From contig NZ_BSTX01000004.1 in assembly GCF_030269765.1 (NCBI RefSeq), positions 1 to 64,000 of the forward strand: a stretch of 64,000 nucleotides of DNA, written 5' to 3'. The position numbers were made by a program, and so were the translations under genes. Origin of the DNA: Actinorhabdospora filicis. GTDB taxonomy: Bacteria > Actinomycetota > Actinomycetes > Mycobacteriales > Micromonosporaceae. This document shows, piece after piece, positions 61,444-64,000 of this stretch (position 1 is its first letter; the number at the start of each line of letters is the position of its first letter). The notes beneath the pieces are model-generated. The model worked only from the letters and a program-made list of their open reading frames with translations. It was not told the origin of the DNA and did no database searches.

Positions 61444-61642
61444 TGCATCCCCCATCGAAGGGTATCGATGTTGTCGAGGGGGACGATACGCACGGCATCC
61501 GGCCGGTCACCGTTGGCGCGGGCAGCCGGTGGGGCATGGGGGCGGGTCGAAAGGGCAGCGCTATTCACAAATAGGGGGATTCGCACGGTGACGGTGGGTG
61601 AACTTCCCGCCGTGGCGCGAGGTGCCGGTACGTCCACTGTGT

Positions 61643-61670
61643 ACGGCCCGGGACCTTGGTCCCGGGCCGT
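61643..61670 (-). terminator. terminator hairpin of the LAxTG protein gene
   Basis: Perfect 13-base inverted repeat ACGGCCCGGGACC with its complement, almost no spacer, 6 bases after the stop at 61677. Confidence 0.8.
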
Positions 61671-61676
61671 GTCACG

Positions 61677-63191
61677 TCAGTCCTCGACCGAGCCGTAGAA
61701 GGCCGGGTTGCCGCGACGGCGGAAGCGCCGCAGCGCGAAGAAGCCGCCCACCGCCAGCACGGCGCCCGCGCCCGCGATGAGGGCGGTGTTCACGCCGGTC
61801 TTCGCCAGGCCGCCACCGGTGCCCGACTCGGCGCCCTCGAAGGCGATGACGGCGGTGTTGTCGGAGGTGGAGGTCTCCTTGGCGGCCTGGGACTCGCCGT
61901 GCCAGCCGTAGCCGACCGCGACCTCGCCCTTCTCGGCCAGGTCGACCTTCTTCACGTTCACCTCGACGGCGAATTCGGCCTTGCCGCCCGCCTTGAGCTC
62001 GATGTCGACACCGCAGACGACGTCGCCGCGACGGTCGCCGCCGTTGCCCTCGGCCCACCGGGTGCAGCCTTCGGGCAGCGACACCGGCTCCACGCCCTTG
62101 GGGAGCGTGAACCACAGCGCGGTCAGCGGGCCGCCGCTGCGGCCGTCCCACACGGTGGCGGGACCGTTGTTGGCCACGGTGAGCGTCACCGTGGTGCGCC
62201 CGGTCTTGGCGGGAAGCGTCGCGCCACGGGCGACGAAGTTCGCCTTGTTCACGCCGGTGACCTGGAAGAGGTTCCCCTCCCAGAAGGAGCCCTCGCCGTC
62301 GAAGACGAGCTGCCCGGGCGCGTCGGCGGGCGCGGAAGCCGCCCCGACGACGCTCAGTTCGGGGCCGGTGCCCGTGGTCGGGAGACCGTAGTCCTCGGTG
62401 CTCCAGTGCACCCAGGTGTCGATCCCGCCCGGCGCGAAGACGTCGGCGCTCACCGTGTAGGTGAACGGGGCGGAGAGCCGGTAGGTCTCACCGGGCTTCA
62501 GGGCGACCGGAAAGCGGCAGGTCACCGAGTAGGGGCTGACACCGCAGTTGGAGTACCCGCCCTTCGGGGTCAGACCGATGAACCGCAGGTGGAGCACGGG
62601 GTTGTAGATGGTGTGCTCGCCGGTGTTGGTGACGGTGACGCCGAAGCTCACCTCGTCGCCGATGGCGACATCACCGCCCGGCGCCTCGCCGATGCCGAAC
62701 CGGACCGGCTCGGCGACGGTGAACGAGCGCTCGCCGGAGGCCGCGGTCGCGCCGTCACCGGCGATCGCGACCTTGATCGAGCCCGTGCCGGTCACCCCGT
62801 CGAAGGGGGTGAAGCTCAGGTCGGGGTCCCAGTCCCAGGTCAGGGTGCCGTCGGAGTACTTGACGTCACCGATGGCGCAGGTCCACACCGCCCCGGCGGC
62901 CTCACAGGCGTCCCGGCCGCTGTCGGTGAGCTTGAACGAGCCGAGATCGGCCAGGCCCGAGGCGTCCACGGTCATCACGACGTCTCCGATGACACCGCTG
63001 CCGGTGGTGTCGGCACTCCAGAAGAAGTCGTCCTCGAAGGTTCCCGAACCGGTCTCGATCCGGATGTCGTCGGTCTGCACGCTCAGGGTGGCCGTGCCGG
63101 CCGCCTGCGCGGGGGAGGCGAACACCGCGAGGGCGGTGACCGTCCCGGCCGCCGTCAGGCACGCGGCACGGCGAAGGGTATCGCGAAGCAA
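61677..63191 (-). CDS. LAxTG-anchored surface protein with DUF11-like beta domains
   Basis: 504 residues. Signal peptide (about 1-31, ending ASPAQA), several beta-sandwich domains of the kind used as surface stalks (GDEVSFGVTVTNTGEHTIYNPVLHLRFIG; GRTTVTLTVANNGPATVWDG), then the sorting signal LAKTG (462-466), a hydrophobic stretch and RRFRRRG. LAxTG is the motif read by class E sortases of high-GC actinobacteria. The start is an unusual TTG at 63191: TGGAG lies 8 bases before it and the signal peptide begins there, whereas the upstream GTG would add an implausible Cys/Pro leader. Confidence 0.8.
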   Translation of the reverse strand: MLRDTLRRAACLTAAGTVTALAVFASPAQAAGTATLSVQTDDIRIETGSGTFEDDFFWSADTTGSGVIGDVVMTVDASGLADLGSFKLTDSGRDACEAAGAVWTCAIGDVKYSDGTLTWDWDPDLSFTPFDGVTGTGSIKVAIAGDGATAASGERSFTVAEPVRFGIGEAPGGDVAIGDEVSFGVTVTNTGEHTIYNPVLHLRFIGLTPKGGYSNCGVSPYSVTCRFPVALKPGETYRLSAPFTYTVSADVFAPGGIDTWVHWSTEDYGLPTTGTGPELSVVGAASAPADAPGQLVFDGEGSFWEGNLFQVTGVNKANFVARGATLPAKTGRTTVTLTVANNGPATVWDGRSGGPLTALWFTLPKGVEPVSLPEGCTRWAEGNGGDRRGDVVCGVDIELKAGGKAEFAVEVNVKKVDLAEKGEVAVGYGWHGESQAAKETSTSDNTAVIAFEGAESGTGGGLAKTGVNTALIAGAGAVLAVGGFFALRRFRRRGNPAFYGSVED

Positions 63192-63272
63192 AGGGGCACT
63201 CCATGGTGAAAGGGCACACCGCGCCGGGCACGGCACGGTACTCGGATCACGCGTGGGGGCCGATCCCGGTTG

Positions 63273-63299
63273 CGGCCCGGGCGCATCGTGACCGGGCCG
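63273..63299 (-). terminator. terminator-like hairpin
   Basis: CGGCCCGG pairs with CCGGGCCG around an 11-base loop, 8 bases after the stop at 63307. Confidence 0.5.
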
Positions 63300-63306
63300 T
63301 GATCGG

Positions 63307-63972
63307 CTACTCCGTCAGGTCCTTCTCTGGCATCTCGAAAGCGTGCAGCCGCTCGATCACCCCACCCGCGTCCCCGTCCCACCCCATCCCCAGGAACTGC
63401 GCCCGGCTGCGGCGGCCCATCAGCGCGCGGGCCAGCTCGTACGGGTCGGCGGTCAGGCGCAGGGACGGGGTGCCGGAGCCGATGGTCCAGCTGGCCAGGC
63501 CCGAGTCGAGGACGACGGTGGGCAGCTCGGGTGCCCACTTGTGGTTGAGGTATCCGGCGGTGAGGTCGGCCGACCAGGTGCAGGCTTCGGGGGAGCGGTC
63601 GGCGGGGATCGTGAGGGCCCCGGCGATGTCGTTGCGGTGGGTCCAGGCGTCCTGGGCCATGAGGAGGCCCTTGCCGTCGGCGAGGATCGCGTCGATGGCG
63701 GGGCCGCCGGCGTCCCACTCCGCGCAGATCTCGGCGAGGGTGAGGTCGGCGCGGTCGGCGACCTGGCGGGCGGTCCAGTCGGGGGACGCCTTGCCGCGCA
63801 GGGTCCCGGTGCGGACGTCGGTGCAGATCCCGGCCAGGTGGGCGTAGGTGTCCTTGACGGTCCAGCCGGGCAGGGCGGGGACGGGGGTCAGCTGCGCCCG
63901 GATGTCCAGTGTGGACGCCAGGTCGATGAGGCCGCGGCGGGCGGTGGCGTACATCTCTACGGCAGTCGTCAT
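63307..63972 (-). CDS. maleylpyruvate isomerase-type (MDMPI/DinB) mycothiol-dependent family protein
   Basis: 221 residues. Four-helix DinB-like domain with PGWTVKDTYAHLAGICTDV (H45) and QDAWTHRNDIAGAL (H112), the His positions that bind metal in mycothiol-dependent maleylpyruvate isomerase-type enzymes. The C-terminal half (about 140-220) has the SCP2-like/MDMPI-C pattern LRLTADPYELARALMGRRS. Probable use of mycothiol as cofactor; substrate unknown. Start ATG 63972 follows TAAGTT by seven bases. Confidence 0.82.
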   Translation of the reverse strand: MTTAVEMYATARRGLIDLASTLDIRAQLTPVPALPGWTVKDTYAHLAGICTDVRTGTLRGKASPDWTARQVADRADLTLAEICAEWDAGGPAIDAILADGKGLLMAQDAWTHRNDIAGALTIPADRSPEACTWSADLTAGYLNHKWAPELPTVVLDSGLASWTIGSGTPSLRLTADPYELARALMGRRSRAQFLGMGWDGDAGGVIERLHAFEMPEKDLTE

Positions 63973-63979
63973 AGCGCGT

Positions 63980-64000
63980 AACTTAACGACCATTAGGTCG
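63980..64000 (-). promoter_or_regulatory. leaderless -10 box and adjacent palindrome
   Basis: TAAGTT (63985-63980 on the minus strand) is seven bases before the ATG at 63972. Immediately upstream is CGACC-ATTA-GGTCG (63987-64000), a possible operator cut by the window end. Confidence 0.45.

Noticed and set aside
61656..63209. 517-codon plus-strand open frame
   Set aside because: Antisense to the LAxTG surface protein, which has a signal peptide and sorting signal.

Overview
The window comes from the chromosome of a high-GC Gram-positive actinobacterium. The signs are uniformly high GC, many GTG/TTG starts, a small actinobacterial SRP RNA, the order ffs-dnaX-ybaB-recR and later leuA, lysC-asd, a mycothiol-type DinB enzyme, an LAxTG-anchored surface protein and many genes that look leaderless. 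I cannot name the genus from sequence alone; a filamentous actinomycete (Micromonosporales/Glycomycetales/Streptosporangiales type) is my inference.

Layout. 1-763: non-coding, with a long imperfect palindrome and a C-rich block. 764-7919: four tandem minus-strand paralogues, each a kinase-like domain without catalytic residues, one membrane helix, and an outer domain with a D-x-D-x-D-G-D-x-D loop and a terminal CGW[IV] motif. This is the best candidate for an undescribed system. 8005-10183: small metabolic and membrane genes. 10244-18093: information-processing core (tRNA-Ser, SRP RNA, dnaX, ybaB, recR), interrupted by a TetR/flavin-monooxygenase pair and a LysE exporter. 18125-25315: a membrane protein, repeat-rich intergenic DNA, a GNAT paralogue, an S58 peptidase/MFS/TetR unit with a perfect operator, a phosphodiesterase and a CGNR regulator. 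25571-31385: complete peptide-type ABC importer (binding protein, two permeases, two ATPases). 31410-35250: ECF sigma factor with a membrane partner, and several cell-surface proteins. 35440-37039: three overlapping genes that look like a small secreted-toxin cassette (helical partner, RNase A-like toxin, immunity candidate). 37084-45782: amino-acid core, with leuA behind a Leu-rich leader peptide and lysC-asd, plus a degenerate inositol-phosphatase homologue. 45839-48063: small genes including an MfpA/Qnr-like pentapeptide protein. 48105-54467: maltose/alpha-glucoside regulon (malEFG-like operon, divergent LacI regulator, GH13 glucosidase). 54482-57868: a lone 1128-residue NACHT-type NTPase. 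57938-63972: MFS exporter, a secreted protein with a possible caspase-clan His/Cys pair, an LAxTG surface protein and a mycothiol-dependent-type enzyme.

A pattern runs through the whole window: at least fifteen genes have a TAnnnT hexamer exactly 6-7 bases before their ATG/GTG and no Shine-Dalgarno sequence, which indicates leaderless transcripts. I used it to choose several start codons. Genes inside operons instead have 4-base ATGA/GTGA overlaps or GGAGG-type sites.
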